A stretch of 64,000 nt of DNA from Flavobacterium phycosphaerae (GTDB lineage Bacteria > Bacteroidota > Bacteroidia > Flavobacteriales > Flavobacteriaceae). Under the pieces are notes generated by a model. It did no database searches. It was not told the origin of the DNA and saw only the letters and a list, made by a program, of their open reading frames with translations. Shown piece after piece: positions 55,669 through 64,000 of the stretch. The stretch covers positions 2,944,501 to 3,008,500 of the forward strand of contig NZ_JAAATZ010000001.1 of the NCBI RefSeq assembly GCF_010119235.1. The letters are read 5' to 3'. Position 1 is the stretch's first letter; every line of letters starts with the position of its first letter. Both the position numbers and the translations under genes were made by a program.

Positions 55669-56687
55669 TACTTACTGATTTTTCCAAAGATTCTTAATCG
55701 ACTTACACCACCATCCGGGAAGATATTCAAACGAATATGGGTTATGGCTCCCAAAGCATTTACTTCGGAACCAAATTCATGAATATGGTCGGCGCTCAAC
55801 TTTTGTTGCGGCAATAACGTTTTCCAATCGGTGTTATTTACGACATCATCGTTATCAGAAACACAAGCTTCAATAGAACAACTGTCAGGATAATTTCCTT
55901 TGAAATGACAAGTATCGACAATGATTCGGTCAACCATTCCTTTGTGCGCCAATTTTAAGATAACCCAATCACGGTTGTTTGGCGTTCGGTTTCTTTTGGT
56001 TTCCCAGCCGTCACCCATATTAACACCGCGGTTTGGCATAATCAAATTGCTCATCGCACTGAAGAACATATCGTTACAAGCAATGGCCTGTCCCCCATTG
56101 ATAGCCGCAGCTAAATCAAGTTCCTCTGTTACCGAAACAGCATCCCAATTTTTGAATACTTCGCCATAAACACGGAAACGCGCTACACCTCCATCCGGAT
56201 AAATATGCAAACGCAAATGGGTGTAGATTTCATTACTTTCACACTCATAAAAGTTCTGTGAACCCGCATCTAAATGTGATTTTGGTAAAATTTCTTTCCA
56301 AGCTACGTTTTCCCAATCGGTAATTCCGTCAGTACTTTCTAAATTAACTGCTTCTATGGAAGCGTGTGGTGGATGGTTGCCTAAAAAGAAATTAGTATCA
56401 ATATCAAAACCGGTAATTTTTCCCGAAGTAGCTAATTGAATAACAGCCCAATCGTGTCCGGGCGTTCTTTTTCTTCGGCTTTCCCAACCGTCCATCCATT
56501 TTCCACGGTCGGTATATTTATCATGAATAAAAATGCCTCGAGTCGGCATAATTAGGTTTTCTTTTTCGGCAAAAAAATCATCCGTAGCATATAATACTTT
56601 ACCGCCTAAACGCTCTGCAGCCAAATCGGTTAGTTGTGTAAATGCCGGTGATTCTTTGATAATCTCTGTTACTTTTGCAAAAGCCAT
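55668..56687 (-). CDS. alc: Allantoicase
   Basis: 339 residues made of two homologous halves (allantoicase repeats). Each has an FFAEKENLIMPTRG / FFSAMSNLIMPNRG segment, a DGWE(S/T)(R/K)R segment and an RLHIYPDGGVARFRVYG / RLNIFPDGGVSRLRIFG segment. It hydrolyses allantoate to ureidoglycolate and urea. Its start overlaps the allB stop by 19 bases, and its stop overlaps puuD by one base, so the three are translationally coupled. Confidence 0.95.
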   Translation of the reverse strand: MAFAKVTEIIKESPAFTQLTDLAAERLGGKVLYATDDFFAEKENLIMPTRGIFIHDKYTDRGKWMDGWESRRKRTPGHDWAVIQLATSGKITGFDIDTNFFLGNHPPHASIEAVNLESTDGITDWENVAWKEILPKSHLDAGSQNFYECESNEIYTHLRLHIYPDGGVARFRVYGEVFKNWDAVSVTEELDLAAAINGGQAIACNDMFFSAMSNLIMPNRGVNMGDGWETKRNRTPNNRDWVILKLAHKGMVDRIIVDTCHFKGNYPDSCSIEACVSDNDDVVNNTDWKTLLPQQKLSADHIHEFGSEVNALGAITHIRLNIFPDGGVSRLRIFGKISK

Positions 56688-57994
56688 TGTCCTTTATTTT
56701 TATTTTTTATTGATTTATTTTGATAGACTGTTTCTCCGTTTACTATGGTTTCGGAAACGGTTCCGTATAAGTTTTGCCCAATGTAAGGACTTATTTTATA
56801 TCTGAAAAGAATGTCATTTTCACTGATGATTTCACTTTCTTCCGGATGCCAAATCACAAAATCCGCGTCTTTACCAATTTCAATGGTTCCTTTGTTTTTA
56901 GCTTTAATAAAATCCGCAGGTTTTGATGTCACTAACGGAATAAATTGTTCCAAAGTCATAATCTCTTTCATGGCTGTCCAAGAACCATTTAGTAAAAACT
57001 GAATTCCCGCTATACCGCCCCAAGCTTTCTTTAAATTACCACTTTCCATTTCTTTGATATTGGGCGGTGCCGGCGAATGGTCGGTCGTGATGAAATCTAA
57101 AACTCCAGTTGAAAAAGCTTGTTTTAGTTGGTCATTGTTGGCTTTCTCTCTGATTGGCGGCGCACATTTATATATACAACTCGCATCCGGAATGGCTTCT
57201 GCATTGAAGTAAATATATTGGGTGCAGGTTTCAGCTGTGATTGGCAATCCTTCCTTTTTAGCCGCTTCAATTTGGACCAAAGCTTCCGCAGAAGCAACAT
57301 GAACAATATGAACCGGGCAATTATGCTCTCGGCATTTCCGAATCATTAAATCAATCGCATCGTTCTCCCATTTCTTTGGTCGACTGGCGAGATAATGTCG
57401 ATAGCTAGTTGGATTGTTTTCAAAATCGCATTCCACTTCGGCATCATACAACTCACAATGGGCTAACAAAGGCACTTGGTATTTAGCAATAATCGGCATC
57501 GCTTCGTCTAAATCTTTCTCCGTCACATTCGGAAATTCATCAATTCCGGAATGTGTCAAAAAACATTTTACGCCTACCACTCCGGCTTGCATCATCGCTT
57601 CCAACTGTGGTGAATTTCCGGGAATTAATCCGGCGTAGAAACCCACATTAGTATTCATTTTGCCGGTGGTTGATTCTAACTTTTGTTCAAAAGCTTTTAA
57701 AGTGGTCGTTACCGGACTCGCATTTAAAGGCATGTCGATAATCGTTGTTGTTCCTCCGGCGGCGGCGGCTTGCGTGGCAGTGTCAAAACCTTCCCATTCG
57801 GTTCTTCCGGGTTCGTTAACATGCACATGTACATCAATAACACCTGGCATTATCACAGCATTGCCAAAGTCTTCGGCAGTAGCTGATTTTTCAAAATGAA
57901 TAGCGGTAATGGCTCCGTTATCGAAACAAAGGGTGGCCGGTTGTAATTGGTTGTCAATCCAAACGCGGTTGCTGTATATTTTTCTTGAGTGCAA
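56669..57994 (-). CDS. allB: Allantoinase
   Basis: 441 residues of the amidohydrolase superfamily: DVHVHVNEPGRTEWEGF (metal His-x-His), GGTTTIIDMPLN, GVKCFLTHSGID (the Lys that bridges the metals), PLLAHCEL, IVHVASAEAL, and TTDHSPAPPN. It opens allantoin to allantoate. No ATG is in frame near the N-terminus; the start is likely TTG at 57994, just after a good promoter. It is the first gene of the urate operon. Confidence 0.92.
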   Translation of the reverse strand: MHSRKIYSNRVWIDNQLQPATLCFDNGAITAIHFEKSATAEDFGNAVIMPGVIDVHVHVNEPGRTEWEGFDTATQAAAAGGTTTIIDMPLNASPVTTTLKAFEQKLESTTGKMNTNVGFYAGLIPGNSPQLEAMMQAGVVGVKCFLTHSGIDEFPNVTEKDLDEAMPIIAKYQVPLLAHCELYDAEVECDFENNPTSYRHYLASRPKKWENDAIDLMIRKCREHNCPVHIVHVASAEALVQIEAAKKEGLPITAETCTQYIYFNAEAIPDASCIYKCAPPIREKANNDQLKQAFSTGVLDFITTDHSPAPPNIKEMESGNLKKAWGGIAGIQFLLNGSWTAMKEIMTLEQFIPLVTSKPADFIKAKNKGTIEIGKDADFVIWHPEESEIISENDILFRYKISPYIGQNLYGTVSETIVNGETVYQNKSIKNKNKGQWLLQK

Positions 57995-58023
57995 GGGGTT
58001 TTCTTTTTTTAATTGCGAACCTA

Positions 58024-58053
58024 CAAATATAGATTTAAATTAAAAATAAGCAA
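58024..58053 (-). promoter_or_regulatory. Promoter of the urate-degradation operon
   Basis: On the minus strand TTG (58051-58053), a 19-base spacer and TATATTTG (58024-58031), an exact Flavobacterium-type match. Transcription would start about 20 bases before the allB TTG start. Confidence 0.7.
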
Positions 58054-58085
58054 GTGTTGATTTCAGTAATGTTTGGTAAAAAAAA

Positions 58086-58115
58086 TAAAAAGTCCCTATT
58101 AAAACAGGGACTTTT
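58086..58115 (-). terminator. Rho-independent terminator of the MBG-repeat gene
   Basis: AAAAAGTCCCT, an eight-base loop, AGGGACTTTTT. It lies 30 bases after the stop at 58145. Confidence 0.9.
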
Positions 58116-58144
58116 TAAAGAAACATCTACTTTAATTAACAAAA

Positions 58145-61100
58145 CTACTCATCGTTGGCAATTTGTGTTTTTTCTAATGCCGGCTTATCTTTCTTAAGGG
58201 TCATTCTTTGTAATAGGTATTTTTTGGTCACTATAGTACCACTCTCCGAAGTAATTTGTACCAATACCACTTCATTTGACAAGCCAATAAACATTGAAGT
58301 TTGTGCATTGTGAATGTCTCTTTTCTCCAGAATTAATTTTCCGTTGATATCAAATATTTTTACAGTAGCCATACTTTCATTACCGGTATTGATAATTAAA
58401 TTATTTCCGGCATCTCTATAAATAACTACCTGACTTGCGTTAAATTGAGGATTAGAAACTCCCAATGGCAATTGGTAAAGCAATTCAAATCGGGTGTCAA
58501 AAGTACCGGCTTCCGATGTAAAGGTATAGCCTCCTGAACTCAGGTTGTGCACCGTTCCGGTAACATTATCTCTTAAATATACCTCCTGCCCCTCTGAAAA
58601 GAATCCGTCAGAGTGATCTATGGCAATAGTGCAATCACCGGCCGTAGCTGTTTTAAAACTCATCGGAACTACATCCCCGGCATCAAACGGCAAAGCTCTT
58701 CCCTGAATGGCGTATGGTGTAGTACCTATTAAAGATGTTAAGGCAATTTCGCCATCATTAATATACTTCCCATCTATGTAATTATCCACTCCCTGAGTAG
58801 CATTGGTTAAATAGCCTACCATCATTTGTGAAAAAGCTCCGTTGGTTGTTGTAGCATTTAGCCAAATACGATTGCGCTCGAACGCGGCTGCTTTTAGGAA
58901 AAGATTATTATGTGAATTGGTTCGCATGGAATTGGTAAATTGTACAGTACCATTCCCATTTCCGGTAGCTTCAACAAAAAAGCCTTGTCCCGGTTCTATA
59001 GCTATGTTTGGATTTTGCCCAAAAGCATTTGCCGACGGGTGACCGTTACTCACAAATCCTCCCAGCGGGGTAAGGGTACAATAGCTTGGTGTCAATGACC
59101 CGTTAATTTTTCTCCAGAAATACAAAGTACCGGTAATCGTAACAGCATTGTTGGCATTGTTGATAAAATCATCTGCATAAATTGGTGACGGATAAGGGTT
59201 TCCAATTAAATTAAAACGATTTCCAACACCAGTACCGGTTAATGTAAAGGTATAATTTCCGTTATTCGGAACCCCGGTAAACTGACCCAACCACGGTTGT
59301 AATTCGGTCGCCGATTGCGTATTAGAAGCTCTGATCAAATAGCCTTTTGCGGTTTCGAAATTAATGGTTGAGGGAGCAACAATCTGATCATAGACATTGG
59401 TGGCCGAATTATAAGAATAAAATCGATTGCTCATGGTTTGTGGTGAAAATGCTTGTAATTGTTGGCCTGATACCGGAGATGACCACAAAGTATAGTCAAG
59501 GCGCTTAATCATAGCACTTTCGCGTTTGATAATTACGGTACCCGAATTCGTATTAGTAGTACCGCTTTGAATTAAATTGGCGTTGTTTTGAAAAGTCAAT
59601 GAACTTCCGGAAGCTACCGTTACCGCTCCGCTCAATGTAACCGAATCACCAGAAGCAATAGTAACCACAGCATTGTTGTTTACGGTTAAGGAACAAGCCT
59701 CTATATTGGTACCGTTCGATGTATAGGCTCCGGCAAGCACTACTGCTTTGCTCGCATCCGGTGTTCCGTTGCTCCAAGCATTGCCATCCCATGAAGTTGA
59801 ATTACCCACAGTTACCGCAGCAATAGTCGAAATTACCGCAGGACTACTCCCATTTTGAACAACCGCTCTGAATTGGGTAGTTTGTGTCAAGGCTGTTGTG
59901 GTATAAGTTGTACTAGTATTGGCTATTGTTGACCAAGTGGTATACGGACTTACACCATATTCCCAACGAATGACATTACCTATATAACCTGATAATACCA
60001 GTGTGGCTGTGCTTCCGCTACAAATACTTGAATCGCCTGATATGACACCACCGGATGAACCGGTACTAACCGTTAATGTTCCGTTTGTATAAGTAATAGT
60101 ATAATTCACCGCATTAAAAGTACCACCCGTTGCCGCAGATGGAACTATTGGGTATGTTCCGACAGCTGCAGACGAGACAGCTCCTGAACTTGTTAAGGTT
60201 ACACCTCCTATGGTTTGTCCGCCTAATAAACCGGTAGCGGAGAAAGCGGATGTTCCTAAGGCATAAGTTGTTCCGTAGCTTTTTGAGGCATTGGAAGCTG
60301 TAATCGTAAGCACTGCCTTTTGAATTGTAAATGCAGTGGCTGCTGAGCTTGCCGAATTATAGTTTGTGTTAGTATCTACCGTAACCGTAACGGTGTAAGT
60401 TCCGGCATTGCTTGGTCGAATAGCTGATGGGCCATAAGTAGTGGTGCCAGTACCGGTATAGCTATAAGTATAACTGGTACTTGAACCGGTATTGGTTGCC
60501 GAATTGGGGCCTTGAGCTGTTGCATTATAAGTATATGTCCCAATAGTTGGTGTTACTGTTGGAGTTGCTTTTACAACCGTCAAAGTACCGTTAACATAAG
60601 TAATAGTATAATTATTGACATTAAAAGTACCACCAGTTGCAGCTGATGGAACTATTAGGTATGCACCGACTGCTGCTGACGAAACAGCTCCTGTACTGGT
60701 TAAGGTAACACCTCCTATAGTTTGTCCACTTAATAAACCGGTAGCGGAGAAAGCCACTGATCCTAAGGTATAAGTTGTACCATAGCTTTTAGAAGCATTG
60801 GAAGCTGTGATTGTAAGTGCCGCCTTTTGAATTGTAAATGCAGTGGCTACTGAACTTGCCGAATTATAATTTGTGTTACTAGCAACCGTAACCGTTACGG
60901 TATAAGTTCCGGCATTACTTGGTCGAGTCGCTGATGGTCCGTAACTTGTAGTTCCAGTACCGATATAACTATAGGTATAACTGGTACTTGAACCGGTATT
61001 GGTTGCCGAATTGGGGCCTTGAGCAGTTGCATCATAAGTATAGGTTCCAATAGTTGGAGTAACTGTTGGAGTTGCTTTGACAACCGTCAAGGTTCCGTTA

Positions 61101-61759
61101 ACATAAGTAATAGTATAGTTGCTGGCTGTAAAAGTACCACCAACAGCAGTATTAGGTATAATTGAGGAGGTTGAACCTACTGATGATGATGCGCTGATAG
61201 CTCCCCCTGAATAAGAAAGTGTTACACTGCCAATCGTTTCACTACCGGCTAAACCACTGACCGTAAAAGCGGTGGCTCCTGTAACCGGAGTAGATTGTGT
61301 AGTACCATAAGGTTTACTGGCATTATTAGCCGTAATGGTTACGCTTCTTTTACTTACAACAAAATTAGCTCCGCTTGATGTCACAGCATAATTTGTACTT
61401 GATATAGTAAATGATGTTGTCCCTGCCGGTGTGTTAGCCGATGTAGTAACCGTAAAAGTTACCGTTTGCCCGTCACCGGTTAAATTAATTGTTCCTAAAC
61501 CTGAAACGGTTACCCCTGTAGGGGGCGTCCAGTTTATTGACAGTATACTTGTTGAAGCCGGATTTCCATTACCTATCTCGCTAAGGGTCAATGTGTAGGT
61601 GGTGCTTGAAACTGTTCCATATGTTACCGTTGTCGATTGTGAACCAACACTGATAGCGGTAACTCTGTAATTAGCAGCTGAAATAGTATTAGAAGAGAAT
61701 ACTAAAAACAAGAAAAAAAAGAGCAGTTTACTCTTGGGGTTACATAAAATTAATTTCAT
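58145..61759 (-). CDS. MBG-repeat T9SS secreted protein with type C-like sorting domain
   Basis: 1204 residues from the ATG at 61759 (an upstream in-frame ATG at 61822 would give a poor signal). Signal peptide (about 1-28). Three MBG/YDG-type repeats (ITANNASKPYGTT, then twice ITASNASKSYGTTY) with TVTPTIGTYTY linkers; two 507-bp tandem units. An Ig-like segment with one Cys (DSSICSGST), then a large beta-rich region (SPVSGQQLQAFS, NLIGNPYPSPIYADDF, RIWLNATTTNGAF). The end (VVIYRDAGNNLIINTGNESM ... VTKKYLLQ) is a T9SS sorting domain of the type C kind, followed by a 20-residue polar tail. Likely a surface or secreted adhesin. Confidence 0.8.
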   Translation of the reverse strand: MKLILCNPKSKLLFFFLFLVFSSNTISAANYRVTAISVGSQSTTVTYGTVSSTTYTLTLSEIGNGNPASTSILSINWTPPTGVTVSGLGTINLTGDGQTVTFTVTTSANTPAGTTSFTISSTNYAVTSSGANFVVSKRSVTITANNASKPYGTTQSTPVTGATAFTVSGLAGSETIGSVTLSYSGGAISASSSVGSTSSIIPNTAVGGTFTASNYTITYVNGTLTVVKATPTVTPTIGTYTYDATAQGPNSATNTGSSTSYTYSYIGTGTTSYGPSATRPSNAGTYTVTVTVASNTNYNSASSVATAFTIQKAALTITASNASKSYGTTYTLGSVAFSATGLLSGQTIGGVTLTSTGAVSSAAVGAYLIVPSAATGGTFNVNNYTITYVNGTLTVVKATPTVTPTIGTYTYNATAQGPNSATNTGSSTSYTYSYTGTGTTTYGPSAIRPSNAGTYTVTVTVDTNTNYNSASSAATAFTIQKAVLTITASNASKSYGTTYALGTSAFSATGLLGGQTIGGVTLTSSGAVSSAAVGTYPIVPSAATGGTFNAVNYTITYTNGTLTVSTGSSGGVISGDSSICSGSTATLVLSGYIGNVIRWEYGVSPYTTWSTIANTSTTYTTTALTQTTQFRAVVQNGSSPAVISTIAAVTVGNSTSWDGNAWSNGTPDASKAVVLAGAYTSNGTNIEACSLTVNNNAVVTIASGDSVTLSGAVTVASGSSLTFQNNANLIQSGTTNTNSGTVIIKRESAMIKRLDYTLWSSPVSGQQLQAFSPQTMSNRFYSYNSATNVYDQIVAPSTINFETAKGYLIRASNTQSATELQPWLGQFTGVPNNGNYTFTLTGTGVGNRFNLIGNPYPSPIYADDFINNANNAVTITGTLYFWRKINGSLTPSYCTLTPLGGFVSNGHPSANAFGQNPNIAIEPGQGFFVEATGNGNGTVQFTNSMRTNSHNNLFLKAAAFERNRIWLNATTTNGAFSQMMVGYLTNATQGVDNYIDGKYINDGEIALTSLIGTTPYAIQGRALPFDAGDVVPMSFKTATAGDCTIAIDHSDGFFSEGQEVYLRDNVTGTVHNLSSGGYTFTSEAGTFDTRFELLYQLPLGVSNPQFNASQVVIYRDAGNNLIINTGNESMATVKIFDINGKLILEKRDIHNAQTSMFIGLSNEVVLVQITSESGTIVTKKYLLQRMTLKKDKPALEKTQIANDE
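60066..61079 (-). repeat. Two tandem 507-bp units in the MBG gene
   Basis: Two near-identical 169-residue units, offset 507 bases, each with a TPTVTPTIGTYTY linker and an ITASNASKSYGTTY MBG domain. Boundaries are approximate. Confidence 0.75.
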
Positions 61760-61977
61760 AATAAAAGCTTTAAGGGTTAGATTTGGGGAAATTATCCAAC
61801 ACAAATATCTACAAGCTATCAAGTTATTTACTTTGAAATAAGTTGAACAGACACTAAGTGTAGACGAAACGACAAATTATATCGTTTAATTCGCTTTTAA
61901 TCGATTAAATACATGAAATTTTATGATTTTATTCTTCAGAGAAGCATTTTATAAAAATGAAAACTATTTGCTAAATA

Positions 61978-62982
61978 CTAACCACCAATAGTAATCATAC
62001 TGCGGTTTTGGGAAAACAAATCAGGGTTTTGAAATTTCAAATCGTCATCCATACCACCACGGACGGCTTTTTTGGAAAGTAAATTTTTATGAATCAAGGG
62101 AAGGATAGATTCTCCGGCGCGTAAGGTTTCGAGCAAAGAGGTTTCAGAATTCGAAAACAAACAATTTTTCAACTTGCCGTCTGCCGTTAAACGAATACGA
62201 TTACAGGTAGTACAAAACGGATTGGTAACCGAACTGATAATGGCAAAACTACCCAAATGAGCTTTAATTTTAAAATTCTTCGCAGTATCATTCAGAGCAT
62301 CTGTCAAACGTTCAATTTCGCTAAATGCATATTCGGATTGTATGGTTCCCAGAATTTCGGCATAAGAAACCAGTTTTGATTTATCCCATTGATTGCCGGT
62401 AAAAGGCATGAATTCAATAAAACGAACTTGAATGTTTTTATGTTTAGTCAATTCAATAAAATCAATGATTTCATCCTCGTTAAAATCTTTCATCAAGACT
62501 ACATTGAGTTTTACTCTAAAACCTTCAGTAAGTAATAAATCTATATTTTCGAAAACGGTTTCAAAATAATTTCTTCGGGTTATTTTGTTGAATTTTTCTT
62601 TAACTAAACTGTCAATGCTGATGTTTATTGTTTTGATTCCGGCAATTTTAAACGTTTCAATGAAATTCGGAACCAGAATTCCGTTAGTCGTAAGGGTCAA
62701 ATCGACTCCCAAATTCCCTAATTGCAGGATAATGTCTTTAGCATCTTTTCGTACCAAAGGCTCTCCACCGGTCAATCGTATTTTGGTCACGCCCAATTCA
62801 ACAAAGGTTTTGGCAATATGAATAATTTCATTAGCCGTCATTAAATGGGGTTTTGGTGTTAGCGCTATTCCTTCTTCGGGCATACAATAAGCACATCTCA
62901 AATTACAATGTTCGGTAATCGAAATGCGCAAATACGTATGCTCTCGTCCAAAAGAATCTTGCAACTCCCGGTTATTTTCCAT
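61978..62982 (-). CDS. moaA: GTP 3',8-cyclase MoaA
   Basis: 334 residues from the ATG at 62982 (a TTG two codons upstream is less likely). Radical-SAM cluster CNLRCAYC, the SAM segment TGGEPLVR, and a second cluster near the C-terminus (FCTTCNRIRLTADGKLKNC), ending in the Gly-Gly that family members need (ITIGG). It rearranges GTP in the first step of molybdenum cofactor synthesis. Its start overlaps the end of moaC-mogA by 11 bases. Confidence 0.96.
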   Translation of the reverse strand: MENNRELQDSFGREHTYLRISITEHCNLRCAYCMPEEGIALTPKPHLMTANEIIHIAKTFVELGVTKIRLTGGEPLVRKDAKDIILQLGNLGVDLTLTTNGILVPNFIETFKIAGIKTINISIDSLVKEKFNKITRRNYFETVFENIDLLLTEGFRVKLNVVLMKDFNEDEIIDFIELTKHKNIQVRFIEFMPFTGNQWDKSKLVSYAEILGTIQSEYAFSEIERLTDALNDTAKNFKIKAHLGSFAIISSVTNPFCTTCNRIRLTADGKLKNCLFSNSETSLLETLRAGESILPLIHKNLLSKKAVRGGMDDDLKFQNPDLFSQNRSMITIGG

Positions 62983-63886
62983 GATCAAATCCGTTCAATA
63001 ATTTAAACAAATGTAGCACAGAAGGAAAAACCGCATCAATCGATTCTGAAGCTCCACCAACAGAGCCGGGTAACGCCATAATCAAAGTATCGCCTTTGAA
63101 TCCGACAACACTTCGTGAAAGCATAGCAAAGGGCGTTCTTTCTTGCCCATAAGCCCGAATTGCTTCTTCTATTCCCGGAATTCTTCTGTCTAATAACGGA
63201 ATTACAGCTTCGGGTGTGACATCTTTGTGTGACAAACCTGTGCCTCCGGTTACAATAACCAAATCGGTTTTTTGTTGTAAATGTTTATGAATTAGACTTT
63301 GAATATCGTCGATTTTGTCCGGAATGATATCGTATTGTGCTACGGTCAATCCTAATTTTTGAAGCTTTTCAGTGATCACTTTTCCCGAAGTATCTTGCTT
63401 AGTTCCTGCCGAAACACTATCGGAACAAACAATGACAGCGGTTGAAAGATTGAAATTTTCTTTGGTACCGAAATCAGATTTCCCTCCTTTCTTATGCAAC
63501 AACTTTACTGTCGAAATCTCTACCTTTTTATCGATAGGTTTTAGCATGTCGTACATTGTTAAGGCCACGATAGACGCCCCGTGCATGGCTTCCACTTCAA
63601 CACCGGTTTTGTATATGGTTTTCACGGTAACTTCAATTGAGATGTAATCTTCAAAACATTCAAATTGAATTCCCGTAAATTCAATCGGCATCGGGTGGCA
63701 ATCCGGAATGACGCTTGCTGTGTTTTTTACAGCAAATAAGCCTGCTGTTCTGGCTACTTCGAGCACATCGCCTTTGGGTACTTTTTTTGCTAAAACCGCT
63801 TGTATGGTTTCGGCTGAACCTACCTTTACAATAGCTTGAGCCACTGCTGTTCTTAGTGTTGTTATTTTATGGGTGATATCGACCAT
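62972..63886 (-). CDS. moaCB: Bifunctional MoaC/MogA-type molybdenum cofactor protein
   Basis: 304 residues from the ATG at 63886. Residues about 1-155 are MoaC (MVDITHK, CHPMPIEFTGI with the active-site segment, VEVEAMHGASIVALTMYDM). Residues about 165-304 are MogA/MoaB-like (VIVCSDSVSAGTKQDTSGK, VTGGTGLSHKDVTPEA, MALPGSVGG). MoaC completes cyclic pyranopterin monophosphate after MoaA; the MogA domain adenylylates molybdopterin. The fusion joins an early and a late step. One base separates it from moaE upstream. Confidence 0.95.
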   Translation of the reverse strand: MVDITHKITTLRTAVAQAIVKVGSAETIQAVLAKKVPKGDVLEVARTAGLFAVKNTASVIPDCHPMPIEFTGIQFECFEDYISIEVTVKTIYKTGVEVEAMHGASIVALTMYDMLKPIDKKVEISTVKLLHKKGGKSDFGTKENFNLSTAVIVCSDSVSAGTKQDTSGKVITEKLQKLGLTVAQYDIIPDKIDDIQSLIHKHLQQKTDLVIVTGGTGLSHKDVTPEAVIPLLDRRIPGIEEAIRAYGQERTPFAMLSRSVVGFKGDTLIMALPGSVGGASESIDAVFPSVLHLFKLLNGFDHGK

Positions 63887-63887
63887 G

Positions 63888-64000
63888 TTAAGTGTTTTTT
63901 TTCCAAGTATAGGTTTCGTCTTCAAAAATTTCTTTACCAAATACCGGAACCTTTGCTTTTATTGCTTCAACTAAAAATTCAATCGCTTCAAAAACTACTT
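63888..64000 (-). CDS. moaE: Molybdopterin synthase catalytic subunit MoaE (C-terminal part, cut by window edge)
   Basis: The last 37 codons on the minus strand (EAIEFLVEAIKAKVPVFGKE, then EDETYTWKKNT). The segment KAKVPVFGKEIFEDETYTW with the VPxxGKE motif is the MoaE C-terminus. MoaE adds sulfur to precursor Z with MoaD. It is the upstream gene of the moaC-mogA-moaA run. Confidence 0.82.
   Translation of the reverse strand, partial: VVFEAIEFLVEAIKAKVPVFGKEIFEDETYTWKKNT

Noticed and set aside
1..64000. CRISPR array, integron or prophage signature
   Set aside because: The tandem repeats are inside coding genes with 246, 261 and 507-bp periods and no spacers; no transposase, integrase or att-like sites are seen.

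Overview
The window looks like a chromosomal piece from a member of the Bacteroidota, most likely Flavobacterium or a close relative. The evidence is low GC with AT-rich spacers, promoters of the TTG-N19-TAnnTTTG type, lipoprotein and type IX secretion (T9SS) signals, gliding-type C-terminal domains, DUF3822 next to rsmD, and PorP/SprF- and PorE-like proteins.

Layout. 1-8 kb: a partial Lrp/AsnC regulator, an M14 peptidase, two lipoproteins, an acyltransferase, a spermidine-synthase-like gene overlapping a potassium-channel-like gene, kdsB and a RecD-like helicase. 8-12.3 kb: DUF3822-rsmD, the RNase P RNA (minus strand), a TIMP-like membrane protein, and dnaX with an A10 slippery run. 12.3-16 kb: a polyphosphate cluster on the minus strand (sixA, ppk, ppx, a 61-residue membrane protein). 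16-41 kb: the main accessory region, two tandem cassettes, each with a giant repeat adhesin, a PorP/SprF-like protein and a PorE-like OmpA protein. The adhesins are 3678 and 2335 residues. They carry an 82-residue repeat (14 versus 3 units) and an 87-residue repeat (14 versus 16 units) and end in nearly identical type B T9SS domains. The downstream genes are identical over about 2.5 kb, which points to recent duplication or gene conversion. 41-50 kb: nhaA, corA, hutI (broken), a coiled-coil membrane protein, a formimidoylglutamase-like gene, an rhlE-type helicase and a hybrid histidine kinase (broken). 50-58 kb: ettA, then a urate-degradation operon (allB, alc, puuD, uraD-uraH fusion, and an HpcH/CitE-like protein). 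58-64 kb: an MBG-repeat T9SS cargo protein, then molybdenum cofactor genes (moaE partial, moaC-mogA fusion, moaA).

How the genes work together. Each adhesin cassette looks like a self-contained surface module: a T9SS cargo, its outer-membrane partner, and a protein that anchors to peptidoglycan. The near-identical repeat arrays and shared downstream block make the two loci good substrates for recombination, so adhesin length and sequence may vary between cells or strains. The urate operon takes urate through 5-hydroxyisourate, OHCU, allantoin and allantoate to ureidoglycolate; its last gene is an uncharacterised aldolase/lyase-like protein that could act on the resulting C2 unit.

Caution: ppk, hutI (twice) and the histidine kinase each lack one base, mostly in a homopolymer, and dnaX would be restored by one extra A. 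This suggests systematic homopolymer under-calling in the source assembly, so these genes may be intact in the organism. All calls were made by eye, without database searches.
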